DNA of 64,000 nucleotides. It comes from Duganella sp. Root336D2. GTDB taxonomy: Bacteria; Pseudomonadota; Gammaproteobacteria; Burkholderiales; Burkholderiaceae_D. The notes beneath the pieces were generated by a model, which saw nothing but the letters and a program-made list of their open reading frames with translations, was not told where the DNA came from and did not search any database. How positions within the stretch are numbered: the first letter of the stretch is position 1; the number at the start of each line of letters is the position of its first letter. A program made the translations under genes and the position numbers. The stretch lies in contig NZ_LMDB01000022.1 in NCBI RefSeq assembly GCF_001425005.1, forward strand, positions 435,264 to 499,263, written 5' to 3'. Shown in pieces: positions 54,695 to 63,011 of the stretch.

Positions 54695-56226
54695 TCGCCT
54701 TCATATTTCCTTCGGATTTCTGCGCCGGCCTCGATCAAGTCTGTTTTTGAAATCTTCTCACCCCGCTCACGAAGCAAAATTCTTTCGATAATCTTCTGAT
54801 CTGAAATCATAGTAAAGTTTCCGTGACCATTGGATAGGACCTTTCCAGTCATAGTGACAAATGCGCCTACAAGTATGTTGCCGATGGGAGCAAAGTGGAG
54901 CGCAAGAAATACTGCCGGCTTTGTGATGGGAAGGGCTGGATCAGAAGAGAAATCGAACTTTATGTTGCATGCATCAGGACGCAATAGCTCTTCTAACTTA
55001 ATAATTTTTTCCGACTTTTGGGTCGCCTCAAGGAACGAAATCTGAGCTCCGTCAATATTGAGGGCGGTGAGAACTTTAAGACCCGCCTCAACTGCATCTA
55101 GCGCTGGCTGAACATTAAAAATCGGTTTCTCACTTGGGCCTTGAATCGTCACTTTCAGAGACGGGAGCGACGGCATATCGAGCTCAAGGTACACGGGGTT
55201 TTCAGATTGACACAGCAATTGACAAGACTTTAGCCCGTCTCGTAGGCGTCGAATTTGCATCGTTTCGACCGGGGTTCGGACTTTGCAAGCGACTTCGCTT
55301 GTATGCATTTTGACGACGAACTCAAAGAAATCAGCCTTAATCCTGATCTTCCGCATGTGCAAGGGAGCGGTGGAATTAAACTCAGAAACATATAGTTCAG
55401 CAGGAAGAATAAGTGGTACGCCGAGTTTGTCGAGCTTGAACTTAATACGCCCTTCATAACTGGGCTTCACATCAGGCATGCTGATTTTGACGGACTTTTC
55501 TTTTATAAAAGGCGCGGACACCTTCATGCCAAAGCGTTGCCGAATTGCCTCCACATCGGACACTTCTGTCTCAACATCAAGCCCCAACGACATGTCAATT
55601 AGATCCTGAATCGTGTCGTCGCTAACAGCCGTGAATGTCAACTCAGCAAAGCCGTTCTCAAGGCCCGCTGAAGCCAGATAGTTATTCTTTTGAGTGACGT
55701 ATTCTGCGATGTTCCCGCCGACATACCTTTTTATAGCAGAAGAGAAGGCCGCTCCTGATGCTTCCTCAAGTAAGTGACCCTCATCGTATTTGATAACCAT
55801 CTCCAGCTTGTTTAGCCGGTGGATTTGTCCTTCGCTCTCCGCGTCATGTATGCGGCTGAGCACCCTGAGACATAGCGATTGATCAAAGTGAACTAGGAAC
55901 AGTCGTTGAGGCATCGATTTCCCATCAAACTCAATGAATAGAACGAACGTCGGCATTGCCGCCGTTGCCAAACGCTTGAGATTCGAAAGTTTAATGCTAC
56001 ATTTGCGGCTTCGTTTGTCAGTGGATTTGACCTGCACTTTGCATTCGAGGGCTCCTTGGTGGATCGTCGAGATTTCAGGTGTTGATGGTGAATCGAAGTT
56101 AAACTCAACCAGGTAATCCCAGCCTGTTTTATCCGCCTCCAAGCTCCTATTTGCTGTCAGTCCGACGCTGGCGCACAGGTGCCCGAAAGCAAGTTCGCCC
56201 ATTCTGCCAAGATCTCTAGTTTCCAT
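54664..56226 (-). CDS. Large protein with DUF4365-like PD-(D/E)XK N-terminus
   Basis: 520 residues. The N-terminal 120 fit a restriction-endonuclease fold: Glu11 in GRMGELAFGHLCASVGL, Asp37 in TGWDYLVEF, then Gln65-Val-Lys67 in CKVQVKSTD and the helix KLSNLKRLATAAMPTFVLFI. The remaining 400 residues have no assigned domain and are mixed alpha/beta. Base composition is clearly lower in GC than the phage structural genes. Next to the integrase, in a cargo position typical of defence genes. Nuclease activity is inferred from the residue pattern only. Confidence 0.65.
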   Translation of the reverse strand: METRDLGRMGELAFGHLCASVGLTANRSLEADKTGWDYLVEFNFDSPSTPEISTIHQGALECKVQVKSTDKRSRKCSIKLSNLKRLATAAMPTFVLFIEFDGKSMPQRLFLVHFDQSLCLRVLSRIHDAESEGQIHRLNKLEMVIKYDEGHLLEEASGAAFSSAIKRYVGGNIAEYVTQKNNYLASAGLENGFAELTFTAVSDDTIQDLIDMSLGLDVETEVSDVEAIRQRFGMKVSAPFIKEKSVKISMPDVKPSYEGRIKFKLDKLGVPLILPAELYVSEFNSTAPLHMRKIRIKADFFEFVVKMHTSEVACKVRTPVETMQIRRLRDGLKSCQLLCQSENPVYLELDMPSLPSLKVTIQGPSEKPIFNVQPALDAVEAGLKVLTALNIDGAQISFLEATQKSEKIIKLEELLRPDACNIKFDFSSDPALPITKPAVFLALHFAPIGNILVGAFVTMTGKVLSNGHGNFTMISDQKIIERILLRERGEKISKTDLIEAGAEIRRKYEGDYLVLSSLEG

Positions 56227-56275
56227 TGATGCGCCTCTACATGTTAGTTACACCTTGTTATATCACTTGTTATGG

Positions 56276-57295
56276 CTATGTCCTGTGTAGATCGCGAGCA
56301 CGCAGGTGCAAGTAGCGAGAGAGCATTTTCCAATCTCGATGTCCTGAGACCAATGCGACCTCTTCGATTGAATATCGTTGTTCGAATAGTCGAGACACTC
56401 CTTCGTGCCGCAAGTCATGAAAGCGCAGATCTTGGATGCCCAGTTTGTTGCAAGCACGAGGAAATATCGAGCTAACAGTCCCGTCAGTTACCGGGAAGAT
56501 TCGGCCCTCATCCCTATGACGTGGTTGCCGTTTCACAATTTCAAACGCGGACCCGAGGAGTGGCACTTCCTGATCGTTGCCGGTCTTTTCAGTGGGGTGC
56601 TTACGGTTACGGATAATAATTGTCCGATGCTCTTCGTTGAGGTCGTCCCATTGCAGCCGAATGATCTCACCTAATCTCATGGCCGTTTCGACGGCGAAGT
56701 CGATTATGTCGGCCATAGGGACTTTTTGGCGCTTGATGGCGTTGAAGTGAGCTTTCAGGCTAGTTAGCTCTTCGGCGGTAGGGCGCCTGTCTCGTTCGAT
56801 GGATTTTGGCGATAAACCGAGATATTTCATGTTGTCGCGAGCTGCCGCAGTTACGGTCGGATCAACAGGGAGGCGCCATAGGTTCTTTGCAGCCTTTAGA
56901 ACGCTGCCAAGGTAGGTTAGATCGACCGCAATAGTCACGCCGCCGGCGCCGGCCCTCTGCCTTGCTTGAAGGTGCTGTGTCAGGCGCTCTACCGAAAGGT
57001 CCGGTAGCAGCGTTTCGCCTAGTTGAATACGTAGCGCGCCTAAAACCGCCTTCTTGTTCTTGCCGAATGGCTTAACTGCGCCTATTTCTTTTGTATACTT
57101 GTCGATCAAGTCGGCGACCGTCATTTTTGATATGATGCGCACGTCCTGATGCTTGAGCGCCATCATGTTCGCTTCTGTCGTCGCCGCCCACGCAGTGGCC
57201 TGGCCCTTGGTGGTGAAGGTGCGTGTTTCAGCCGGGAAGCCCTTGCGCCGCACCTGCGCTCGCCATTGATTTCCGATCTTAATTACCGATGCCAT
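56276..57295 (-). CDS. int: Tyrosine integrase, dusA-targeting
   Basis: 339 residues from ATG 57295 (GTG 57316 is further upstream). N-terminal arm-binding beta domain (about 1-50), core-binding domain (55-165) and catalytic domain with Arg207 (TAMRLGEI), Lys232/237 (RKHPTEK), His293-x-x-Arg296 (HDLRHEG), His319 (SGHRD) and Tyr328 (SRYLH). All needed residues are present. Lies beside attR and reads away from dusA. Site-specific recombination in dusA is shown by the core repeats. Confidence 0.95.
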   Translation of the reverse strand: MASVIKIGNQWRAQVRRKGFPAETRTFTTKGQATAWAATTEANMMALKHQDVRIISKMTVADLIDKYTKEIGAVKPFGKNKKAVLGALRIQLGETLLPDLSVERLTQHLQARQRAGAGGVTIAVDLTYLGSVLKAAKNLWRLPVDPTVTAAARDNMKYLGLSPKSIERDRRPTAEELTSLKAHFNAIKRQKVPMADIIDFAVETAMRLGEIIRLQWDDLNEEHRTIIIRNRKHPTEKTGNDQEVPLLGSAFEIVKRQPRHRDEGRIFPVTDGTVSSIFPRACNKLGIQDLRFHDLRHEGVSRLFEQRYSIEEVALVSGHRDWKMLSRYLHLRARDLHRT

Positions 57296-57297
57296 TT

Positions 57298-57318
57298 CGT
57301 AGCAATCCTGTAGCACTG
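57298..57318 (+). repeat. Paired GTAGCA element, right end
   Basis: CGTAGCAATCCTGTAGCACTG, matching the unit at 18634-18653 in the same orientation. Sits directly over the integrase start region, 118 bases from the core. Could be an arm site and also autoregulate int. Confidence 0.5.
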
Positions 57319-57320
57319 CG

Positions 57321-57350
57321 TTGTGAATTTGAGTGATTGAACATTATATA
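57321..57350 (+). promoter_or_regulatory. Phage-supplied promoter for dusA
   Basis: TTGTGA (57321-57326), 18-base spacer, TATATA (57345-57350). It points at dusA and lies in phage DNA between int and attR. The transcript would start near 57357, only about 8 bases before ATG 57365. Confidence 0.5.
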
Positions 57351-57364
57351 CAGTGATACAAAGC

Positions 57365-58390
57365 ATGTCCGAAAATCGCATCGCCATAGAGGGAAAAGCA
57401 GAGCAATCAGGTGTTCAGGCCAGTCGCCGAATTAGCGTGGCGCCGATGATGGATTGGACCGACCGCCATTGCCGCCATTTCCATCGCCTGATCTCGCAGT
57501 ACACCTGGCTGTACACGGAGATGGTGACCACCGGTGCGCTGGTATACGGCGATGTGGAGCGCCACCTGCGCTTCAATGACGAGGAGCATCCGGTGGCGCT
57601 GCAGCTGGGCGGATCCGATCCGAAGGATCTTGCCAGCGCCGCCAAACTGGGCGAAAAGTGGGGCTACGATGAAATCAACCTCAATTGCGGTTGCCCGTCG
57701 CCGCGCGTGCAGAAGGGCGCATTCGGTGCCTGCCTGATGACCGAGCCGGAACTGGTGCGCGATTGCGTCAAGGCGATGAAGGACGCGGTCGACATCGAAG
57801 TCACCGTCAAGCACCGCATCGGCATCGATCACGAGGAAAGCTACGATTTCGTGCGCGATTTCGTCGGCACCGTGGCGGAAGCCGGCTGCACGACCTTCGT
57901 GGTGCATGCCCGTAACGCGATCCTGAAGGGCCTGTCCCCGAAGGAGAACCGTGAGATCCCGCCGCTGAAATACGAATACGCCTATCAGCTCAAGAAGGAT
58001 TTCCCGCAGTTCGAGATCCTGATCAACGGCGGCATCAAGACCCTGGAAGAAATCGACACCCACCTGCAGCATGTGGATGGCGTCATGCTGGGCCGCGAGG
58101 CCTACCACAACCCTTACCTGATGGCTGCCTTCGACCAGCGCTACTACGGCGCGGCTGAAGAGCCGCGCAGCCGCCAGCAGGTGCTGGAAGCGATGATGCC
58201 GTATATCGAGGAACAGCTGGCGAAAGAGGGCGGCAAGGGCTTGAAAATCAACACCATCACGCGTCACATGCTGGGCCTGGCGCAGGGCTTGCAGGGTGCG
58301 CGCCAGTATCGCCAGACCCTGTCCGACGCCAAGAAGCTGGCGGCCGGCGATCCCCGCATCTTGCTCGAGGCTTTCAGCCGAACCAAGTAA
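57365..58390 (+). CDS. dusA: tRNA-dihydrouridine synthase A, N-terminus replaced by phage
   Basis: 341 residues from ATG 57365 (GTG 57353 also in frame). Reduces U20/U20a in tRNA using FMN and NADPH. SVAPMMDWTDRHCRHF, GYDEINLNCGCPSPRV (catalytic Cys110), KHRIGIDHEESYDF and HARNAILKGLSPKENR are all standard. The first 23 residues come from phage DNA and replace the host's 13. The catalytic barrel is complete, so the enzyme should work in the lysogen if expressed. Confidence 0.95.
   Translation: MSENRIAIEGKAEQSGVQASRRISVAPMMDWTDRHCRHFHRLISQYTWLYTEMVTTGALVYGDVERHLRFNDEEHPVALQLGGSDPKDLASAAKLGEKWGYDEINLNCGCPSPRVQKGAFGACLMTEPELVRDCVKAMKDAVDIEVTVKHRIGIDHEESYDFVRDFVGTVAEAGCTTFVVHARNAILKGLSPKENREIPPLKYEYAYQLKKDFPQFEILINGGIKTLEEIDTHLQHVDGVMLGREAYHNPYLMAAFDQRYYGAAEEPRSRQQVLEAMMPYIEEQLAKEGGKGLKINTITRHMLGLAQGLQGARQYRQTLSDAKKLAAGDPRILLEAFSRTK
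57436..57462. other. attR core (27-bp direct repeat)
   Basis: Identical to 18562-18588. The dusA frame runs straight through it, so integration rebuilds a full-length ORF. Confidence 0.93.
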
Positions 58391-58465
58391 ACACAAGTTG
58401 TCCTGCGCATTCACTTCCGATTTGCGCTGCTGCTGAGCTGTTTCCCCGAAGGAAGTTCAATTGCT

Positions 58466-58557
58466 CACACGGTAAGCAAAATTTGCTTGCCGTGTGGAAA
58501 CCTCGAGTCTATAATTTCCCTGATTCACACATGCTATTTACGGTTCCTACCGTGTGT
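58466..58557. repeat. Hairpin and repeat of CACACGGTA between dusA and the MCP gene
   Basis: CACACGGTAAGCAAA (58466-58480) pairs with TTTGCTTGCCGTGTG (58482-58496) with one G-T pair. A further TACCGTGTG copy lies at about 58548. The hairpin has no long T-run. The interval 58,391-58,728 holds no convincing gene; this element may be a terminator for dusA or an operator for the receptor gene. Confidence 0.5.
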
Positions 58558-58728
58558 TTTAGGGATGAAATACGACAGGTTTCATCCCACGGCGATAGCG
58601 GTCTTTGCATTCGCAGTCATAGTTTGCTACTGTCGCTACTTGCGTAGCAGCAAGGGTCAGTGGATTCGGTAAATGTTTGACACCGTTATCCTTTAGGCAA
58701 TCGAAAATCTTTCTAAATAAGAGCCGAA

Positions 58729-60459
58729 ATGAATTTGAGTAAACTGAAGGTAGGGGCCCGTCTTGGCCTCGGTTTCGCACTGGTACTGGTGTTTCTCGCC
58801 ATTATCACTGTCGTCGGCATCTGGCGCATGGCTCAGATTCAGGACCGCCTGGATCATGTCGTGAGTGTGAATGCCGTCGCGACCCGCCTGGTGATCGACA
58901 TGCGCAACAACGTTGAAAACGTCAGCGACCTGAAGATCCTGACCCTGATGTCCGAGCCTTCCGACATGGAGCCGGAACTGGCGCGCATCAACAAGGAACT
59001 GAAGGACTACCAGGATGCCGACGCCAAGCTGGCCGCCGTGTACGCCAAAGATGCCACCCCTGAAGAAAAAGCGTTGCTGGCGCAAGTGAAGGCGCAGGAA
59101 ACGCTGGTGCTGCCGGCCGTGAAGAAGGCGTCCGAACTGTGGCTGGCCAACGATGCCCTGGCTGCAACCAAGATCTACCTGAAAGAAATCAAGCCGGCGC
59201 AGAAGAAGTGGACCGAAGCACTGGGCCAGCTGGCTTCGCTGGAAGACAAGATCAACGAAGAAATGAAGGTTGAAGCTGCCGAAGGCTTCTCCTCGGCACG
59301 CCTGTTCATGATCGTGGCTGGCCTGGCCGCCATGGTGGTGTCGATCTTCGCGGCCTGGGTCATCACCCGCGGCCTGCTGAAGCAACTGGGCGGCGAGCCT
59401 GACTACACCGCTTCGATTGCCGGCGCCATCGCCAACGGCGACCTGTCGGTGAGCATCCACACCTCGTCCACCGACAAGGATTCGCTGCTGGTCGAAATCA
59501 AGGAAATGCGCGACAGCCTGGTGGACATCGTCGGCCAGGTGCGCCAGGGTACCGAAACCATCGGCACCGCTTCGCGCGAAATCGCCGCCGGCAATATCGA
59601 CCTGTCGTCCCGTACCGAAATGCAGGCTTCGAACCTGGAGAAGACCGCTTCCGCCATGGAAGAACTGACCTCCACCGTGAAGCAGAACGCCGACAATGCA
59701 CGTGAAGCCAACCAGCTGGCGGCATCGGCCTCCGACGTGGCGCTGAAAGGCGGCCAGGTTGTGTCGCAAGTGGTTGAGACCATGAGCTCGATCAACGCTT
59801 CGGCCAACAAGATCGTCGACATCATCGGCGTGATCGACGGCATCGCCTTCCAGACCAACATCCTGGCGCTGAACGCCGCTGTTGAAGCAGCACGTGCCGG
59901 TGAGCAGGGCCGCGGCTTCGCTGTGGTGGCATCGGAAGTGCGTAACCTGGCCCAGCGTTCCGCTGGCGCTGCGAAAGAGATCAAGTCCCTGATCGGCGAC
60001 TCCGTCGAGAAAGTGGAGCGCGGTTCGAAACTGGTGGGCCAGGCTGGCGTGACCATGGATGAAGTGGTTGCTTCCGTGCGCCGTGTGACCGACATCATGA
60101 GCGAAATCGCCAGCGCCTCGCAGGAACAGAGCGCCGGCATCGAGCAGGTGAACCAGTCGATCATCGAGATGGACGCGATGACCCAGCAGAATGCCGCGCT
60201 GGTTGAAGAAGCCGCTGCCGCTGCGCAGTCGCTGCAAGACCAGGCTGGCGAACTGTCGCGCGTGGTGTCGATCTTCAAGCTCGATGCTGAAGCTGAATAT
60301 GCACTGACCGCCGCCAAGCCGGCTGTCACCCAGACCGCTGTGGCCGTGGTACCGAAGGCGCCAGCGAAACGCGCGCCTGCTGCCAAGCCGGCCGCGGCAC
60401 CAGCACCTAAGAAAGTTGTCGCCGCCACTGCCGGCAGCGACGAGTGGGAAGAGTTTTAA
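58729..60459 (+). CDS. Methyl-accepting chemotaxis protein
   Basis: 576 residues. TM1 about 10-32, periplasmic four-helix-bundle ligand domain (about 33-188), TM2 about 190-213, HAMP (about 215-268), methylation helices, and the signalling hairpin with GIAFQTNILALNAAVEAARA. An Ala/Lys/Pro linker ends in EWEEF, a CheR/CheB-binding pentapeptide type. Tsr/Tar class. Ligand unknown. The promoter region holds the CACACGGTA repeats. Confidence 0.93.
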   Translation: MNLSKLKVGARLGLGFALVLVFLAIITVVGIWRMAQIQDRLDHVVSVNAVATRLVIDMRNNVENVSDLKILTLMSEPSDMEPELARINKELKDYQDADAKLAAVYAKDATPEEKALLAQVKAQETLVLPAVKKASELWLANDALAATKIYLKEIKPAQKKWTEALGQLASLEDKINEEMKVEAAEGFSSARLFMIVAGLAAMVVSIFAAWVITRGLLKQLGGEPDYTASIAGAIANGDLSVSIHTSSTDKDSLLVEIKEMRDSLVDIVGQVRQGTETIGTASREIAAGNIDLSSRTEMQASNLEKTASAMEELTSTVKQNADNAREANQLAASASDVALKGGQVVSQVVETMSSINASANKIVDIIGVIDGIAFQTNILALNAAVEAARAGEQGRGFAVVASEVRNLAQRSAGAAKEIKSLIGDSVEKVERGSKLVGQAGVTMDEVVASVRRVTDIMSEIASASQEQSAGIEQVNQSIIEMDAMTQQNAALVEEAAAAAQSLQDQAGELSRVVSIFKLDAEAEYALTAAKPAVTQTAVAVVPKAPAKRAPAAKPAAAPAPKKVVAATAGSDEWEEF

Positions 60460-60510
60460 TTAATCGGGTACAGACCCGCAGTTTTTCATAATTTTTGATT
60501 GGGATTTGAA

Positions 60511-60843
60511 ATGAACAAGCGTCTGATTGGTTTTGTCGCAGCATCCATCGTTTCCGCTTCCGCGTTTGCGGGCGAAACCCCGGCAGTATTCGATGCCAAG
60601 AACTGCAAGGCTGAATACCCGAAGGCTTCCCTGCTGAACGAAGAACAAGGCCAGGTCACCATGTCCTTCCTGGTTTCGGCTGGCGGCGAAGTGATGGATT
60701 CCAAAGTCGATAAATCCAGCGGCTTCAAGAACCTGGACAAGGCTGCGGTCAAGGCCATCAGCGCTTGCAAATTCAAGCCAGGCACCAAGGATGGCGCCGT
60801 AGCCCAGACCTGGACCAAGGTCGACTACGTCTGGTCCCTGTAA
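60511..60843 (+). CDS. Secreted TonB-C-like protein, copy 1
   Basis: 110 residues from ATG 60511. Signal peptide 1-20 (cleavage after AFA), then a single TonB C-terminal-like domain: CKAEYPKASLLNEEQGQVTM, then GFKNLDKAAVKAISACKFKPG. There is no membrane anchor or Pro-rich spacer, so it is not a full TonB. Two cysteines may form a disulphide. Periplasmic; role unknown. Confidence 0.8.
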   Translation: MNKRLIGFVAASIVSASAFAGETPAVFDAKNCKAEYPKASLLNEEQGQVTMSFLVSAGGEVMDSKVDKSSGFKNLDKAAVKAISACKFKPGTKDGAVAQTWTKVDYVWSL

Positions 60844-60875
60844 TTCATTTCTTTCTCATTCAGTAGGGGAACATC

Positions 60876-61211
60876 ATGATGACCAAGTTGAGTGTTATGG
60901 CTGTAGCGCTCGCAATGGGCGCATCGGCCTTCGCGGCCGAAGTACCGGCATCGTTCGATGCCAAGAATTGCAAGGCTGAGTATCCAAAAGCGTCCCTGAT
61001 GAATGAAGAGCAGGGCACCGTGAGCATGTCCTTCCTGGTTGCCGCCAACGGCGAAGTCAAGGATTCCAAGCTGGACAAGTCGTCCGGCTTCAAGAACCTG
61101 GACAAGGCTGCAATGAAGGCGCTGAGCGCCTGCAAATTCAAGCCTGGCACCAAGGACGGCGCACCGGCCGAAACCTGGACCAAGGTGGACTACGCCTGGA
61201 AACTGGACTGA
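60876..61211 (+). CDS. Secreted TonB-C-like protein, copy 2
   Basis: 111 residues (ATG 60876 or 60879). About 80 percent identical by eye to copy 1 over the mature part, 32 bases downstream: a recent tandem duplication. Signal peptide 1-21. Same two Cys and TonB-C fold words. A strong terminator closes the pair. Confidence 0.8.
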   Translation: MMTKLSVMAVALAMGASAFAAEVPASFDAKNCKAEYPKASLMNEEQGTVSMSFLVAANGEVKDSKLDKSSGFKNLDKAAMKALSACKFKPGTKDGAPAETWTKVDYAWKLD

Positions 61212-61231
61212 CCTGGTGTTCCTGTATAAGA

Positions 61232-61258
61232 AAACGGCCCCTCGCGGGCCGTTTTTTG
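61232..61258 (+). terminator. Terminator after the TonB-C-like pair
   Basis: AAAACGGCCC-CTCGC-GGGCCGTTTT, a perfect 10-bp stem with a T-run. Confidence 0.92.
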
Positions 61259-61291
61259 TTAATCTGCGGGTATCACGTCTGGGTAGCCCGT

Positions 61292-61855
61292 ATGAAAGTT
61301 CTGTTTCTCATTCCACTAGCCGGCATTTTGCTATCCGGTTGCGCCATGTGGCGCAACCCGAATGACCCGGCGCGCAACAAGCAGTATGTTGTTGTCGTAA
61401 ATTCAATGACATGGCCGAATGCCGCCAGCGGCAAGGTGGATGGCACGCGCACCGTCTGGCAGTTGCCGGAATTAAGCAACAATGAGGAAATCTTCCCGCT
61501 AGCCCAGCTCAAGCACTGCCCGGATGCCCTGCCTTGCGCCTGGGGCGTGCTGCTCGCCTCGCGCAACGTGACGCGCTATAACTACGAACCGGGTGGCGTT
61601 ACGCTCGACCTGGGCCTGAATGTCGATGTGCACCGCCGCCAGCAGGATCGCCGGCGCAACTTCCATACCTCGATCGCCGTGCCGGCGGATGTGCCTGCCC
61701 TGAGCTACCAGCACGTGCTGCAGGAAACGGTGTCCCTGCCATACGGCAAGGTGTACCGGGTCGATATGGATTTCGGGATCACTTACCAGCTATGTGCCCA
61801 GCGCGTCGATGCGGCAGGTAAACCGGTCGACAAATGCGATATTCCGTATATTTGA
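61292..61855 (+). CDS. Lipoprotein, unknown
   Basis: 187 residues from ATG 61292. Lipobox LSGC with Cys at about residue 17, mature part with no domain I recognise; motif words YVVVVNSMTWPNAASG and VTLDLGLNVDVHRRQQDRR. Single-gene unit after a terminator. Envelope protein. Confidence 0.7.
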   Translation: MKVLFLIPLAGILLSGCAMWRNPNDPARNKQYVVVVNSMTWPNAASGKVDGTRTVWQLPELSNNEEIFPLAQLKHCPDALPCAWGVLLASRNVTRYNYEPGGVTLDLGLNVDVHRRQQDRRRNFHTSIAVPADVPALSYQHVLQETVSLPYGKVYRVDMDFGITYQLCAQRVDAAGKPVDKCDIPYI

Positions 61856-61936
61856 GTTGCTCGCGGTAAGCATTTGTAAAAGCTGCGACATGCGCCCGAA
61901 TTTTCCCTATAGTTGAATCCTGGGAAGGAGAATGCC

Positions 61937-62278
61937 ATGAAAACTTTGATGATCTTGCCGGTACTGGCCCTGGGCCTGGCCGGTTGCGCCCAACAGCCGG
62001 TGCGCTATGCCTCCAGCAATCCATACGAATGGCGGACGGTGTCGGTCACTCCGGTGGCGAACGGTACCGCAGCGCGCTCTGGCGCCCCGGTGAGCTATTC
62101 GAGCGAGCCGGTGTATGTGGAACAACAGCCTGTGTATGCGGCGCCGCAGCCGGTGTACGTAGCGCCAGCGCCGTATTACGCGCCAGCGCCGGTGTATGCT
62201 TACCCGCCGGTGACCATCGGCTTTGATTTCCTGTTCACCAACGGCCACCGCCACGGCTATCGTGGCCGCCGCTGGTAA
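61937..62278 (+). CDS. Lipoprotein with Tyr/Pro/Val repeats
   Basis: 113 residues from ATG 61937 (GGAAGGAG upstream). Lipobox LAGC (Cys at about 17). The mature part has repeated PVYV/PVYA words, then ITIGFDFLFTN-like end and a basic HRHGYRGRRW tail. Low-complexity surface lipoprotein; function unknown. Its stop abuts the stop of the small gene on the other strand. Confidence 0.7.
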   Translation: MKTLMILPVLALGLAGCAQQPVRYASSNPYEWRTVSVTPVANGTAARSGAPVSYSSEPVYVEQQPVYAAPQPVYVAPAPYYAPAPVYAYPPVTIGFDFLFTNGHRHGYRGRRW

Positions 62279-62392
62279 TCAGTGGAAGAAAAGGGGGATG
62301 TGCATCAGCACGTCCGCCGAGCACAGCAGCCAAGTTGCCGAGGCCACCAGGCTGAGCAGCACAGCGCTACTGGTGAATGGATGGTGGGACAT
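62279..62392 (-). CDS. 37-residue single-pass membrane peptide
   Basis: Starts at ATG 62392 with AGGAG 7 bases upstream. Reads MSHHPFTSSAVLLSLVASAT, then WLLCSADVLMHIPLFFH. One hydrophobic helix covers most of it. The good ribosome-binding site, the membrane-like composition and the tail-to-tail fit with the lipoprotein gene support it. Too short to classify. Confidence 0.55.
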   Translation of the reverse strand: MSHHPFTSSAVLLSLVASATWLLCSADVLMHIPLFFH

Positions 62393-62443
62393 GGGATGCT
62401 CCTGCCTAAGATCATGATCTCATCTTAATCAAGTGCAAACAAA

Positions 62444-62472
62444 AAAGGCATCGGAGAGTCGCCGATGCCTTT
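62444..62472. terminator. Terminator of the 146-residue minus-strand gene
   Basis: AAAGGCATCGG-AGAGTCG-CCGATGCCTTT, a perfect 11-bp stem. The leftward transcript ends in TTTTTT, so it serves the gene at 62493-62933. Confidence 0.85.
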
Positions 62473-62492
62473 GTAGGACTATTGCTCGTCCG

Positions 62493-62933
62493 CTATTTCT
62501 TGCCCCACAACACCACGGCTGCTTCCGGTGCGGTATCCAGGGCGTTCGACAGGTTCAGCCAATCGTTCAGCCGGTCCGGCTCTTTCAGCGTGATGCCGGC
62601 GCCGTCTATGTAGCCAACCTGCTCCAGGAACTTGGCATCCATCTTGGCTTTGGAAACGGTCGGCGCTACGGCGACCATGCGGTCGTAGGCTTTGCGCGCC
62701 TTGTTTTCCCATTTATGCAGGGAAGAATCGTCGAAGCGGTTGGCTTCAAAATAGATCGTCAGCGAACCGTCGGGATTGCCGAAGCCGACAATGCCGGCGC
62801 CTTTGCGGATGGTGCTGGAGTTCGCCACGTCGAACAAGTCGGTGGGGACGAACACGCCGGCGCGGCCACCAAGGGCTGGCAGGCCTACCGGGGTGTCCTT
62901 GCTGTAAGTGGATAGATCTTTCAACTCAGACAT
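62493..62933 (-). CDS. Hypothetical protein
   Basis: 146 residues, soluble. Words: YSKDTPVGLPALGGRAGVFV, GAGIVGFGNPDGSLTIYFEA, LEQVGYIDGAGI. No domain recognised. Followed by its own terminator, and AAAGAAATC before the ATG gives only a weak ribosome-binding site. Confidence 0.65.
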   Translation of the reverse strand: MSELKDLSTYSKDTPVGLPALGGRAGVFVPTDLFDVANSSTIRKGAGIVGFGNPDGSLTIYFEANRFDDSSLHKWENKARKAYDRMVAVAPTVSKAKMDAKFLEQVGYIDGAGITLKEPDRLNDWLNLSNALDTAPEAAVVLWGKK

Positions 62934-63011
62934 GATTTCTTTCGTAGGCGCAATATTCTCTGAGTCGTTATTTTATCCCCAAAACAAATGCCGCAGCACA
63001 ATGGCCGTTGC

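Larger units (their letters stand above)
18562..57462. mobile_element. Complete-looking siphoviral prophage in dusA (38.9 kb)
   Basis: Bounded by 27-bp core repeats in dusA; the unit length is 38,874 bp. It carries integrase, lambda-like immunity region, primase/helicase, terminase, portal, fused protease-capsid, tail, fibre and lysis genes in order, with no disrupted structural gene that I can see. Integration into the 5' end of dusA is a known habit of one group of tyrosine integrases in Proteobacteria. Accessory genes sit at both ends next to the att sites. Confidence 0.93.

Noticed and set aside
58487..58672. 61-codon ORF between dusA and the MCP gene
   Set aside because: No ribosome-binding site, starts in the hairpin, and the composition is poor.
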